DNA of 32,681 bases from Rhodoblastus sphagnicola (GCF_002937075.1 NZ_NHSJ01000111.1:1-32681), one strand, 5' to 3'; positions 19,442-28,066 are shown, numbered from the stretch's first letter. Made by a program: numbers and translations. Notes: generated by a model not told the origin, from the letters alone.

Positions 19442-20347
19442 TCAGCGGTTCCAGGCCACCCGGGGCTCGCGGCGAAGCAACGACAGCATGGTCAAGGCCC
19501 GGTGCCACCGGACCGCGCCCATCACGGCGATGGCTTGGCGCCGCTCGCGCAACCCCTCGATCCGGTCGCTGGTCATGACGGTGAGCGCGCCGGCGAGCGG
19601 GGAGGCGAGCACGAGCAGAGCGCGAACAAACCAGCGCACGCGCCATGCCGGGTCGCTTTCCGCCATGCGCCGGTAATGCGCGATATGCCGATCCCACTTG
19701 GCGTAAAGCTCGGTCATTGAGGCGCGGGCAGGGTGGAACACCACCATTTCCGCCACGTAGCGGAATTGCACGTTGGCGGCGCAGGCGCGCTTGCCCCAAT
19801 CCATGTCCTCCGCGATCTCGATTCCCGCGAACGGTCCGACGCGGTCGAAATCCTCGCGATGCATGGCGAGGTTCAACGTGCCGGCATAGCCATGTTTCTC
19901 GATATAGAGCTGGGAGCGGTAGCCGAACACGCTCTCGTAAGCCTCGATGGCGCGGGGGCGGTTCGCGTTCGGGCGCCAGATGCGGACGTCGCCGCCCAGC
20001 ACGACGCCCGGCGGCGATGAGGCCAAAGTCGAGCTTATGCTCGCGAGCCAGTCCGGGTGGGCGCGGCAATCGGCGTCAATGAAGGCGAGAATATGGCCGA
20101 GCGCCCCGGCGACGCCGGTGTTCCGGGCCGGGCCGGGTCCAGGGCGCTTCTCTTCAAGCAGACGCACGCCCGGATGACGCGAAATCACATCGGCGGGCGG
20201 AGCCGAAGACCCATTGTCCACGACGACGATCTCGAACAGGTCGCGATCGAGCGACTGCGCCTCAAGACTGGAAAGGCAGGCGTCGAGCGCGTCGGGCTGG
20301 TTGAGATGCGGGATAATCACGCTTATCGCAAGCATATTTAATGACAT
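19442..20347 (-). CDS. Family 2 glycosyltransferase
   Basis: This 301-residue GT2 enzyme begins with ISVIIPHLNQPDALDACLSSLEAQ and has the nucleotide-sugar motif VVVDNGSS (42-48). ARNTGVAGALGHILAFIDADC contains the DxD (91-93), and the acceptor/base region is IEIAEDMDWGKRA (about 176-188). The C-terminus holds a hydrophobic segment (FVRALLVLASPLAGALTV) that may touch the membrane. It should transfer one sugar to the lipid-linked oligosaccharide. The ATG at 20347 has GGAG nine bases upstream; ATG 20335 is an alternative. It is divergent from the WecG-like gene across 224 bp of AT-rich DNA. Confidence 0.9.
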   Translation of the reverse strand: MSLNMLAISVIIPHLNQPDALDACLSSLEAQSLDRDLFEIVVVDNGSSAPPADVISRHPGVRLLEEKRPGPGPARNTGVAGALGHILAFIDADCRAHPDWLASISSTLASSPPGVVLGGDVRIWRPNANRPRAIEAYESVFGYRSQLYIEKHGYAGTLNLAMHREDFDRVGPFAGIEIAEDMDWGKRACAANVQFRYVAEMVVFHPARASMTELYAKWDRHIAHYRRMAESDPAWRVRWFVRALLVLASPLAGALTVMTSDRIEGLRERRQAIAVMGAVRWHRALTMLSLLRREPRVAWNR

Positions 20348-20468
20348 TTACAATACTCCGAATCTGCGCATGTCCCGCGATCATGGCAAGGCGCGCCACG
20401 CCACGGCTCCTGAACGATAAAAACCGAGCCCACCAATTAAAATTTAAATCTTGCCGGGTTGCAATTAA

Positions 20469-20486
20469 ATAATAATTGATTATTAT
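20469..20486. promoter_or_regulatory. Perfect AT-only inverted repeat in a divergent promoter region (possible operator)
   Basis: ATAATAAT (20469-20476), TG spacer, ATTATTAT (20479-20486) form an exact palindrome. It lies between the divergent GT2 (start 20347) and WecG-like (start 20572) genes, in an AT-rich island of an otherwise GC-rich locus. It could bind a regulator of both genes or be part of a promoter. No factor can be named from sequence. Confidence 0.4.
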
Positions 20487-20571
20487 CGTTCTTGTTAAAT
20501 CGGCTTAACCGGCTGCGCGCCGGACGCCCGGTTCTCATGCCAGACGCCAGCGTGAACGAGGGGGATAACGG

Positions 20572-21360
20572 ATGCGCTTGTCGTTCCTGGGATGTCCCAT
20601 CGACGTGCTTTCCATGGCGGAAACCGTGGAGCGGGCGCGCGATGCGATGCTAAGCCGGCGGCGCCTTCAGCACGTCGCGCTCAACGTCGCCAAGTTCGTC
20701 AACATGCGCTCGGACCCGACCCTCGCGGCCGATGTCGCAAACAGCGACCTCGTGGGCGTGGACGGCATGGGCATCGTCTGGGGGGCGCGCGCGCTCGGCC
20801 TGCCGGTCAAGGCGCGCGTCGCCGGCGTCGATCTGCTCACGGAGCTTCTCGAACTCTGCGCGCGCGAGGGGTTCAGGCCCTTCTTCCTCGGCGCCCGCGC
20901 GGATGTGCTGCAGCGCGCCGCCGCGCGCGCCGCCGAGCGTCATCCCGGTCTCGAATTCGCGGGCTTGCAGCACGGCTATTTCACGCGGGAGCAGGAGCCC
21001 GCCGTCGTCCACATGATCCGCGACAGCGGCGCTGACTGCCTGTTCATCGGCATGCCCACGCCGCGCAAGGAAAGGTTTCTCGCCGCGCATCGCGATGACC
21101 TCGCGACGCCTTTCGTCATGGGCGTCGGCGGATCGTTCGATGTGCTCGCCGGCGTCGTGCGCCGCGCGCCCCGGTTGGTGCAGCGGCTCGGCTTCGAGTG
21201 GCTGTACCGCGTCTTCCAGGAGCCGCGCCGCATGTGGTGGCGCTATGCCCGAACCAACACGCTGTTTGCGGCCATACTGGCGCAAGCCTTCATCCGCCAG
21301 CGGCTGAAATCGATAATGGACGGCGGCCTCGCGCCGCCCGCAAGTCGGGTCGGAGGCTGA
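20572..21360 (+). CDS. WecG/TagA/CpsF family glycosyltransferase (GT26)
   Basis: This 262-residue protein is a typical member of the WecG/TagA family, which transfers N-acetylmannosamine or its uronic acid to undecaprenyl-PP-GlcNAc. Visible motifs are VALNVAKFVNMRSDP, the catalytic-region NSDLVGVDGMGIVWGARALG, FFLGARADVLQRAA, the LFIGMPTPRKERF block with a conserved Pro-Arg-Lys-Glu, and GVGGSFDVLAG followed by RAPRLVQRLGFEWLYRVFQEPRR. The basic, aromatic C-terminus is the membrane-association tail seen in this family. The ATG at 20572 has a strong GAGGGGG upstream. It leads the run with wecB (2-bp gap) and wecC, which make the donor sugar, so a ManNAc or ManNAcA donor is likely. Confidence 0.92.
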   Translation: MRLSFLGCPIDVLSMAETVERARDAMLSRRRLQHVALNVAKFVNMRSDPTLAADVANSDLVGVDGMGIVWGARALGLPVKARVAGVDLLTELLELCAREGFRPFFLGARADVLQRAAARAAERHPGLEFAGLQHGYFTREQEPAVVHMIRDSGADCLFIGMPTPRKERFLAAHRDDLATPFVMGVGGSFDVLAGVVRRAPRLVQRLGFEWLYRVFQEPRRMWWRYARTNTLFAAILAQAFIRQRLKSIMDGGLAPPASRVGG

Positions 21361-21362
21361 AA

Positions 21363-22478
21363 GTGAAAGATCATATTCTCGTTCTGTTGGGAACGCGCCC
21401 GGAAGCCATCAAGCTTTTTCCGGTGATCCAGCGGCTGAAGGCGGAAAATGTCGCCGTGACGGTCTGCGCCACGGCGCAGCACCGCGAGATGCTCGACCAG
21501 GTGCTCAAACTCGCCCAGATTGCGCCGGACGTCGATCTGAACGTGATGACGCCGAACCAGACCCTCGACCATCTTTCGGCGCGCCTGCTGAACGAAATCG
21601 GCGAGGTTCTCGGTCGCGTGAAGCCGACGCGCGTCGTGGTGCAGGGCGACACCGCGACGGCCATGATCGGCGCGCTGGCTTCCTATTACCATCGCATTCC
21701 CGTCTCCCATGTCGAAGCCGGCCTGCGAAGCGGCGATATCTATGCGCCCTTCCCGGAGGAGGTGAACCGGAAAATCGTCTGCTCGATCGCAGACCAGCAT
21801 TTCGCGCCGACGCCGCGCGCCGCCAGCGCGCTGCGCTCCGAAAACGTGCCGGAAGAGCGCATCCACGTCACCGGCAACACGGTGGTCGACGCGCTGATTC
21901 TCGCCAAGGCGATGGTGGAGGCGGATCCCTGCATGTCGTCGCGCTGGGACGGCGTCAGGGAGCAGCACGGCAACCGGCGTCTCATCCTTGTGACCTGCCA
22001 CCGTCGCGAGAACTTTGGCGGCGGCGTGCTCAACATCGTCAAGGCATTGGAGACGATCCTGGCTCGGGAGGACGTCGCGATCGTGCTGCCCGTGCATCCC
22101 AATCCCAACGTCCGCGACATCTTCGCCTCGCGCCTCGCCCACCACCCGCGCGTTACCCTGATCTCGCCGCAGGAATACACCGACTTCGTCAGCCTGCTCT
22201 CGATGTCCTATCTGGTGCTGACGGACTCCGGCGGCGTGCAGGAGGAGGCGCCGACTTTCGGCAAGCCGGTGCTGGTGATGCGCGAGACCACGGAACGTCC
22301 CGAGGGTCTGGAAGCCGGCACGGCGCTGCTCGTCGGCGCCGACTACAACAAGATCGTCGGGGAAACCTTCCGGCTGCTCGACGACGAACAGAGCTACGCG
22401 GCCATGGCGCGGTCGCATAATCCGTTCGGCGACGGACACGCCAGCGAGCGAATTGTCAAGGTTCTCCTCCATGCTTGA
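21363..22478 (+). CDS. wecB: UDP-N-acetylglucosamine 2-epimerase (non-hydrolysing)
   Basis: WecB interconverts UDP-GlcNAc and UDP-ManNAc. The 371-residue protein is full length. It begins with ILVLLGTRPEAIKLFPVI and has VQGDTATAMIGALASYY, the HVEAGLRSGDIYAPFPEEVNRK block, and VTGNTVVDAL. VTCHRRENFGGGV follows, then LTDSGGVQEEAPTFGKPVLVMRETTERPEG, all hallmarks of the non-hydrolysing family. The GTG at 21363 is the start: GGAGG at 21352-21356 precedes it and the conserved N-terminus begins there, although the frame stays open upstream. Its stop overlaps the wecC start by eight bases. Confidence 0.96.
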   Translation: MKDHILVLLGTRPEAIKLFPVIQRLKAENVAVTVCATAQHREMLDQVLKLAQIAPDVDLNVMTPNQTLDHLSARLLNEIGEVLGRVKPTRVVVQGDTATAMIGALASYYHRIPVSHVEAGLRSGDIYAPFPEEVNRKIVCSIADQHFAPTPRAASALRSENVPEERIHVTGNTVVDALILAKAMVEADPCMSSRWDGVREQHGNRRLILVTCHRRENFGGGVLNIVKALETILAREDVAIVLPVHPNPNVRDIFASRLAHHPRVTLISPQEYTDFVSLLSMSYLVLTDSGGVQEEAPTFGKPVLVMRETTERPEGLEAGTALLVGADYNKIVGETFRLLDDEQSYAAMARSHNPFGDGHASERIVKVLLHA

Positions 22479-23790
22479 GTTCCAGAAGGTTTCCGTCATC
22501 GGACTGGGCTACATCGGCCTGCCCACCGCCGCCCTCATCGCCAGCCGGGGCATCCAGGTGCATGGCGTAGACACCAATGAGCATGTGGTGCGAACGGTCG
22601 CTTCCGGCACGATCCACATTTCGGAGCCGGACCTCGACGGTCTCGTGTCGAAAGTGGTGTCGAGCGGGGCGCTGACGACATCGACCAGACCGCAGCCCGC
22701 GGATGTGTTCATGATCGCGGTGCCCACGCCCGTCAACGCCGACAACCGCCCCGACCTTTCGATGGTCCGCGCCGCGGTCGACAGCATCACGGATGTGCTG
22801 GAGCCGGGCAATCTGGTGATCCTGGAATCGACTTCTCCCATTGGGACCACCGAAGGCGTGGCGACGCAGATCGTCGAGCGGCGGCCCGACCTCCACGTCG
22901 GAGCGAATGGCCACGGCGCCCGTAGCCCGAACGGCAACGGACATGCGAACGGCCATGGCCCCGATGAAACCGCCAACGCCACCATCAACGTCGCCTATTG
23001 CCCCGAGCGCGTGCTGCCGGGGCGCATCCTCACCGAACTCATCAACAACGACCGCTGCATCGGCGGCGTGACGCCCGCCTGCACGCGGCGCGCCCAGCGC
23101 TTCTACAAGAGTTTCGTGCGCGGCGCCTGCGTGCCCACCACGGCCCGCGCGGCCGAACTGGTGAAGCTGACGGAGAACGCCTTTCGCGACACCAACATCG
23201 CCTTCGCCAACGAACTGTCGATGGTGTGCGACCGCTTCGGCATCAACGTCTGGGAAGTGATCGATCTGGCCAACCGTCACCCGCGCGTGAACGTGCTGCG
23301 GCCCGGCCCCGGCGTCGGCGGCCACTGCATCGCCGTCGATCCCTGGTTCATCATCGATTCCGCGCCCGACCTCACGCGGCTGATGCGCACCAGCCGCGAG
23401 GTCAACAACAACAAGACGCAACAGGTCATCGAACGCGCCGAAGCCCTGATCGAGGAACGCCCCTACGCCGATGTGGCCTGCTGCGGCCTGGCCTTCAAGG
23501 CGAACATCGACGATCTGCGCGAGAGTCCGGCGATGGAGGTGGCGCGCCATCTCGCAGCCAAATACGGATCGCGGATCAAGGTCGTCGAACCGAACCTGCG
23601 GCGTCCGCTCACGGAGCTCACCGAACTCGGAGTCGAATTCATGGACATCGACACGGCGCTACGCCGCTGCGAGATCGCGGTGCTGCTCGTCGATCACGAT
23701 GAATTCAAGATGGTTCCGCTCGCCGACCGGCGCCACCTCGACGTCCTCGACACCCGCGGCGTCTGGCAGGATTTGCCAGCGCGCGCCTGA
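22471..23790 (+). CDS. wecC: UDP-N-acetyl-D-mannosamine dehydrogenase
   Basis: WecC oxidises UDP-ManNAc to UDP-ManNAcA with NAD+. The protein is about 439 aa. It shows the NAD-binding VSVIGLGYIGLPTAALIAS (residues 7-25), FMIAVPTPVN, the EST(S)PIGTTE loop, the catalytic-lysine helix ELVKLTENAFRDTNIAFANEL and the catalytic cysteine in GPGVGGHCIAVDPWF. A UDP-binding C-terminal domain follows (FKANIDDLRESPAMEVA). Residues 144-168 (DNA 22900-22977) form an Asn/Gly/His-rich insert between VERRPDLHVG and the conserved INVAYCPERVLPG; I do not expect this in the family. The ATG at 22471 overlaps wecB. UDP-Glc dehydrogenase is excluded by the gene pairing rather than by a single residue. Confidence 0.93.
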   Translation: MLEFQKVSVIGLGYIGLPTAALIASRGIQVHGVDTNEHVVRTVASGTIHISEPDLDGLVSKVVSSGALTTSTRPQPADVFMIAVPTPVNADNRPDLSMVRAAVDSITDVLEPGNLVILESTSPIGTTEGVATQIVERRPDLHVGANGHGARSPNGNGHANGHGPDETANATINVAYCPERVLPGRILTELINNDRCIGGVTPACTRRAQRFYKSFVRGACVPTTARAAELVKLTENAFRDTNIAFANELSMVCDRFGINVWEVIDLANRHPRVNVLRPGPGVGGHCIAVDPWFIIDSAPDLTRLMRTSREVNNNKTQQVIERAEALIEERPYADVACCGLAFKANIDDLRESPAMEVARHLAAKYGSRIKVVEPNLRRPLTELTELGVEFMDIDTALRRCEIAVLLVDHDEFKMVPLADRRHLDVLDTRGVWQDLPARA

Positions 23791-23819
23791 TGCGGAAAGC
23801 GATTGCGGGAGGACAGCGC

Positions 23820-24023
23820 ATGCATGCCAGCCAGATCGGCGCGGGTGTCGTGGGTAACTGCTACCGGACCCCAAACCTTGTTCGCGACCTCGCCGCCAGC
23901 GCTGGGCTGCGCGCGGTCGAAGCGCGGGAGGCGGCGGCGTCACCCATGGTCGCCGACGCCGGGCGGACGGTGGCGCCTGGAGGTCCAGTTCAGGCGCTCG
24001 CGTCGGAAAGAGCGAGGGCTTGA
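23820..24023 (+). CDS. Possible small protein between wecC and the flippase gene
   Basis: A 67-codon frame starts at an ATG with a strong ribosome-binding site (GGGAGG at 23808-23813, six bases before). A longer version could begin at 23790, where ATG overlaps the wecC stop (TGATG). The product (MHASQIGAGVVGNCYRTPN...) is Ala/Arg-rich, has no signal peptide or membrane segment and resembles nothing I know. The 290-bp wecC-flippase gap would otherwise be empty. Chance open frames are common in DNA this GC-rich, so the evidence is mainly the ribosome-binding site. Confidence 0.3.
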   Translation: MHASQIGAGVVGNCYRTPNLVRDLAASAGLRAVEAREAAASPMVADAGRTVAPGGPVQALASERARA

Positions 24024-24080
24024 GCCCGAAATGAACACGAGCCGCCTTGTCGGCGCCCGGCGCCAGTTCCGGAGTCCGCG

Positions 24081-25748
24081 ATGACCCCGCTCCACCGTTC
24101 CTTCGTCCTGTCCGCGGTCGAACGTTACGCCAATATTGTCATCTTGTTCTTTACAACGGCGGCGCTGGCGCGATTGCTGAGCCCAGAGGAATTCGGCGTC
24201 TATGCGGTCGTCGGCGCAGTGACGACGGTGATCGCGCTGACCACGCACGAATTCGGCGGCGCGAACAATATCATTCAAAAGGCGGAGCTCTCCGACCTTT
24301 ATGTAAGAACGGCCTTTACCGTTACCTTCGCCCTTTCGATCGCGATGGGCCTTGGGCTCTATCTGATGGCGGACGCCATCGGCGGATGGTTCAAGGTCGA
24401 GGGCGTGGGGGCTGGCGTCAAGATCGCTGCGCTCGGGTTCGCGGTCACGCCATTTTCGACGATAGCGCTCGCACTTTTTCGACGCGATCTCATGTTTGGC
24501 GTCATCGCGGTCGGCAATTTTGTGGGCAGCGTCGCCTTCGCCGCAACGTCGGTCGTGCTCGCGCTCAAAGGCTATAGCTATCTGGCGCCGGTCTGGGGCC
24601 AGATAGCGGGCAGCGCCGCACAGGCGCTCTATTTCATATGGGCGCGCCGGAGCCTCCGCATTTTTGCTCCTTCGCTGGAGGGGCATCGCGAAGTCATCCA
24701 CTTTGGACTTTATTCGAGCGGCCTCGCGCTCATCAACATGGTCTTCAACACTGCGCCGCAATTTCTTCTCGCGCGCATTCTCGGCTTCGGCGCGGTCGGC
24801 CTCTACAGCAGAGCGGTCACCATCACCCAATTGTTCGACCGCCTGGTGGGTCAGGCGATCGGTCCCGCAGTCATGCCGGCTGTCGCCTCGCAGACCCGCG
24901 CCGGCGAGGACCTCAAGCTCATCTACCTGAAGTCGATCGCGTTGATGTCGGCGCTGCAATGGCCGTTCCTGCTCAGCGTCGCAATTCTGGCGCGACCGCT
25001 CATCGAGCTTTGGCTCGGCCCGACGTGGCTGGACGCCGCGCCGCTGGTCGGCTGGCTCAGCGCCGGCTCTCTCGCGCTGTTCGCCGGCTACCTGACGTAC
25101 CCCATCCTCGTCGCCGCTGGCCACGTCCGCGACGCGCTGACTTCCGCGCTGATCTCGCTGCCGCCATCGCTGATGGTGATGTTCGCCTCGAGTTTCTTCG
25201 GCATCGAGGCGGTGGCGGCGTCTACCCTGCTGACAATGCCGTTCCAGGCGGCGGTGTCGATGTTCTTCATCTGCCGCCGGCTCGACGTCGAGGTGGCGGA
25301 GATCGCCAGAGCGCTGCGCAAGAGCGCGCTCGTCGCGACCGCCTGCGGTTGCGCCGCCGCCGTGGGCGCCGCGGCTTTGCAGGCCGGCTGGCTCGGCCCC
25401 CTGGCGAGCCTCGCGGTCGGCGGAGTTCTCGTCGCCTTTGCGTGGCTGGCCGCGCTCGCCGCCACGGATCACCCGCTGCTGACGGAGGTGGTTGCCGCGT
25501 GCGGCGGGTCGATCCCATCGTTCGGGCGCGCCGCCGCGTCTGCTCCGGCTCCGGTCGTCAGGCCGCAGCGAGACAAAGCTGAGGCTGGAGGACCCGGCAT
25601 GTCCAAAGAGACAGACGTCAACTCGGCCGCGACGCGCGGATCTCTCACCCCGACGACGTCTGAACCGAAGATAATCAGCTTGGCCGAGGCCTGCCGGACG
25701 CCTCGTCCAAGTTCTGGAGCCTTCAACACGGGAGAGCGTCGTGGCTGA
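24081..25748 (+). CDS. Wzx-type oligosaccharide flippase (MOP superfamily) with long disordered tail
   Basis: This 555-residue protein has about 12-14 hydrophobic segments over residues 1-470. It has the N-terminus of the polysaccharide exporter family: SAVERYANIVILFFTTAALARLLSPEEFGVYAVVGAV, with the typical R-L-L-x-P-E-x-F-G. It should flip undecaprenyl-linked repeat units across the inner membrane for polymerisation by the Wzy-like protein. The last 80 residues are hydrophilic, Ala/Pro/Ser/Thr-rich and probably disordered, beyond what the family needs. Inside this tail, Met507 (ATG at 25599) has its own strong GGAGGA ribosome-binding site and could yield a 49-residue peptide. The gene overlaps the SDR gene by eight bases. 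Confidence 0.88.
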   Translation: MTPLHRSFVLSAVERYANIVILFFTTAALARLLSPEEFGVYAVVGAVTTVIALTTHEFGGANNIIQKAELSDLYVRTAFTVTFALSIAMGLGLYLMADAIGGWFKVEGVGAGVKIAALGFAVTPFSTIALALFRRDLMFGVIAVGNFVGSVAFAATSVVLALKGYSYLAPVWGQIAGSAAQALYFIWARRSLRIFAPSLEGHREVIHFGLYSSGLALINMVFNTAPQFLLARILGFGAVGLYSRAVTITQLFDRLVGQAIGPAVMPAVASQTRAGEDLKLIYLKSIALMSALQWPFLLSVAILARPLIELWLGPTWLDAAPLVGWLSAGSLALFAGYLTYPILVAAGHVRDALTSALISLPPSLMVMFASSFFGIEAVAASTLLTMPFQAAVSMFFICRRLDVEVAEIARALRKSALVATACGCAAAVGAAALQAGWLGPLASLAVGGVLVAFAWLAALAATDHPLLTEVVAACGGSIPSFGRAAASAPAPVVRPQRDKAEAGGPGMSKETDVNSAATRGSLTPTTSEPKIISLAEACRTPRPSSGAFNTGERRG

Positions 25749-26763
25749 TCTGAAAGGCAAGCGAATTCTGGTCACGGGGGGCGCGGGTTTCCTCGGCTCC
25801 CACATCATCGACCTGTTGTGCAGCGAGGGCTGCATCGAGATCGTCGCGCTCGACAACATGACCAGGGGCCATCAGGAGAACCTTCAGCGGGCGTCGACGC
25901 GCGGTCCTATTCGTCTGGTCGAGGGCGACGTGCGCGACGTCGGCCTCATGGACTCGCTGGTCAGATCGGCCGACATCATCTTCCACATGGCGGCGCCGAG
26001 CATGGCGCAGTGCGCCGCCGAACCGCGCCTCGCCATGGAGGTCATGTCGCAGGCGACATTCAATCTGCTGGAGCTCTGCGTCCGGCACCATGTGGAGAAG
26101 CTCGTCGTGGCGTCCTCGGCCTCGGTCTACGGACTGGCTGACGAATTTCCGACCACCGAGCGGCACAATTCCTACAACAACCGGACCCTCTTCGGGGCGG
26201 CCAAGGCGTTCAACGAGGGCTTGTGCCGGGCCTTTGCCGACATGTACGGCCTCGACTACGTCGCGTTCCGCTATTTCAACGTCTTCGGGGAGCGAATGGA
26301 CGTTCAAGACCGCTACACAAAGGTTCTGATCCGCTGGATGGATCGGATCGATTCCGGCCTCCCGCCAATCATTTTCGGAGATGGCGGGCAGACCATGGAT
26401 TTGGTCCATGTCCGCGATGTCGCGCGCGCCAATATCCTTGGAGCCAAGGCCAAGGCGACCGACGAAGTGTTCAATGTCGCGAGCGGAACCGAGACCAGCC
26501 TGCTGCAGCTCGCGCGGGCGCTGGCCTCGGTGATGGGCCGTCGGGACCTCGCCCCCGCATTCGCTCCCGAACGCTCCCTCAATCCGACGCCGCGCTGCCT
26601 CGCCAGCACCGGAAAGGCGGAACGCCTGCTCGGATTCCGCGCCGCGATTCCGCTCGAGAAGGGGCTTGGGGAACTGGTCAAGTGGTGGCGAAGCGAACGC
26701 GCTCTCGGTCTGGCGGCCTCGCGCGACCCGGCGGCGGCTGAACCGGCGGCTGAACGCATTTGA
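25741..26763 (+). CDS. NAD-dependent epimerase/dehydratase (extended SDR)
   Basis: The protein is 340 aa. The Rossmann motif VTGGAGFLGSH (11-21) binds NAD, and the substrate half has YFNVFGERMDVQDRYTKVLIRWMDRI, IFGDGGQTMDLVHVRDVARAN and FNVASGTETSL. The serine motif VVASSASVYG (123-131) is present. Where the catalytic YxxxK is expected, the sequence reads NRTLFGAAK, with Phe151 (TTC at 26191-26193) in place of Tyr and Lys155 kept. The protein may act on a nucleotide sugar such as UDP-GlcNAc or UDP-ManNAcA, or may be impaired. Start GTG 25741 has GGGAGAG upstream and overlaps the flippase stop, so expression is probably coupled. Confidence 0.88.
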   Translation: MADLKGKRILVTGGAGFLGSHIIDLLCSEGCIEIVALDNMTRGHQENLQRASTRGPIRLVEGDVRDVGLMDSLVRSADIIFHMAAPSMAQCAAEPRLAMEVMSQATFNLLELCVRHHVEKLVVASSASVYGLADEFPTTERHNSYNNRTLFGAAKAFNEGLCRAFADMYGLDYVAFRYFNVFGERMDVQDRYTKVLIRWMDRIDSGLPPIIFGDGGQTMDLVHVRDVARANILGAKAKATDEVFNVASGTETSLLQLARALASVMGRRDLAPAFAPERSLNPTPRCLASTGKAERLLGFRAAIPLEKGLGELVKWWRSERALGLAASRDPAAAEPAAERI

Positions 26764-26780
26764 AGCAGGATGATCCCGTG

Positions 26781-27962
26781 ATGCGCTTATCCATTGGCGT
26801 GCTGATGCCGCTGCCGCTCAACGGCATGGGCGTTGGTTATACCTGCAGCTCGCTGATCGCGGGCATGGCGCGCGAGAATGTCCACGCGGAGGTGGTGACA
26901 TCGCGCTGCCGCCTGTCGCTGCCCTCCGTCGAGGTGGTGGAAGTTCTGCCGAAATGGGCGCGCCGCGCGCCCTACGGATGGGTCAGGAACATGGCCGCGC
27001 GGCGGCTGGAGCAGCACTTTCTCGACCGCGTCGCGTCGTGGCCTTCGCATGCGCGGGCCGCCTGGCTTTGGCCGGGCGCAAGCCTCGAAACCATCGCTGG
27101 GCTGCGGCGCCGGGGGGCGACCGTCATCCGGGAGCAATTCAACTGTTTCACCGGCGTGGCCAAGGTCATACTCGACGACGCCTATCGCAGCATCGGCGCC
27201 GAGCCCGCCCACGCGATCTCCGATGCGATCGTCGAGGCCGAACGGCGGGTTCTGGACGCCGTGGACCATGTGTTCTGCCCCGGACCCAATGTCGAGCGGT
27301 CGCTGGCGGAGAGCGGCGTGGACCTCGGCAAGCTGTTGCCGGCGAGCTATGGCTGGGACCCCTCGCGGCTGTCGACGACCCGTCGCGGGTTGCCGCCGGC
27401 CGCCGGGATGACGCTGCTGTTCGTCGGTTCAATCTGCGTGCGCAAGGGCGCACACCTCCTGCTGGACTCTTGGGCGCGCAGCGGCGTGAAGGGGCGGCTC
27501 GTCCTGGTCGGCGAGATGGAGCCGACGATCAGGGAGAAATGCGCGCATCTGCTGGCGCGCGACGACGTGATCGTGCTCGATTATTCGCGCGAGATCGGCC
27601 CGCTCTACCGTTGCGCCGACGCCTTCGTCTTTCCAACGCTGGAGGAAGGGAGCCCACTCGTCGCCTATGAAGCCTGCGGCGCCGGATTGCCGGTGGTGAC
27701 CACAAGAATGGGCGCAGGCGCCCTGGTGCGTCCGCGGCGCGAGGGTCTGGTCGTCGACGCTTATGATGCGCGGGGATGGATCTCGGCGATTCGCGAGTTG
27801 GCGGAGGACGGCGTGTTGCGCCGCCGCCTGGCCTGCGGGGCGCGCCGGCGCGCGGCGGATTTCACTTGGCCGGCTGTGGCCCAGCGGCGCCTTGCGCAGA
27901 TCGAGGGGCTTTTCGCCGACGAGACCCCCCGCCCCGTCCTCGATGAAGCGCTGCGGGCCTGA
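26781..27962 (+). CDS. Family 4 glycosyltransferase (GT-B)
   Basis: This 393-residue protein has the GT-B two-domain plan. The N-terminal domain has the glycine loop MPLPLNGMGVGYTCSSLIAGMA and several WPGASLET/VIREQFNCF segments. The C-terminal donor domain has MTLLFVGSICVRKGAHLLLDSW, LVLVGEME, IGPLYRCADAFVFPTLEEGSPLVAYEACGAGLPVVTTRMG with the E-x7-E pattern of GT4. ATG 26781 is preferred; GTG 26778 has AGGA at a slightly better distance. A TTG at 26760 overlapping the SDR stop is less likely. It is the last gene of the plus-strand run, and transposon relics begin 105 bp later. Confidence 0.9.
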   Translation: MRLSIGVLMPLPLNGMGVGYTCSSLIAGMARENVHAEVVTSRCRLSLPSVEVVEVLPKWARRAPYGWVRNMAARRLEQHFLDRVASWPSHARAAWLWPGASLETIAGLRRRGATVIREQFNCFTGVAKVILDDAYRSIGAEPAHAISDAIVEAERRVLDAVDHVFCPGPNVERSLAESGVDLGKLLPASYGWDPSRLSTTRRGLPPAAGMTLLFVGSICVRKGAHLLLDSWARSGVKGRLVLVGEMEPTIREKCAHLLARDDVIVLDYSREIGPLYRCADAFVFPTLEEGSPLVAYEACGAGLPVVTTRMGAGALVRPRREGLVVDAYDARGWISAIRELAEDGVLRRRLACGARRRAADFTWPAVAQRRLAQIEGLFADETPRPVLDEALRA

Positions 27963-28066
27963 ACATGAGCGCCTCCACGCGAGATCTGGCTCGGGGAAAC
28001 TGGACAGAACGATAAGCGGCTTTTCTGCCTGACAGCGTCGATGACCGCCGCGCATCAGGAGAGATT

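Noticed and set aside
23940-25859. A 639-codon open frame on the minus strand opposite the flippase gene
   Set aside because: The plus strand encodes a clear membrane flippase; the antisense product is Arg/Glu/Asp-rich low complexity, a shadow effect of GC-rich codon usage.
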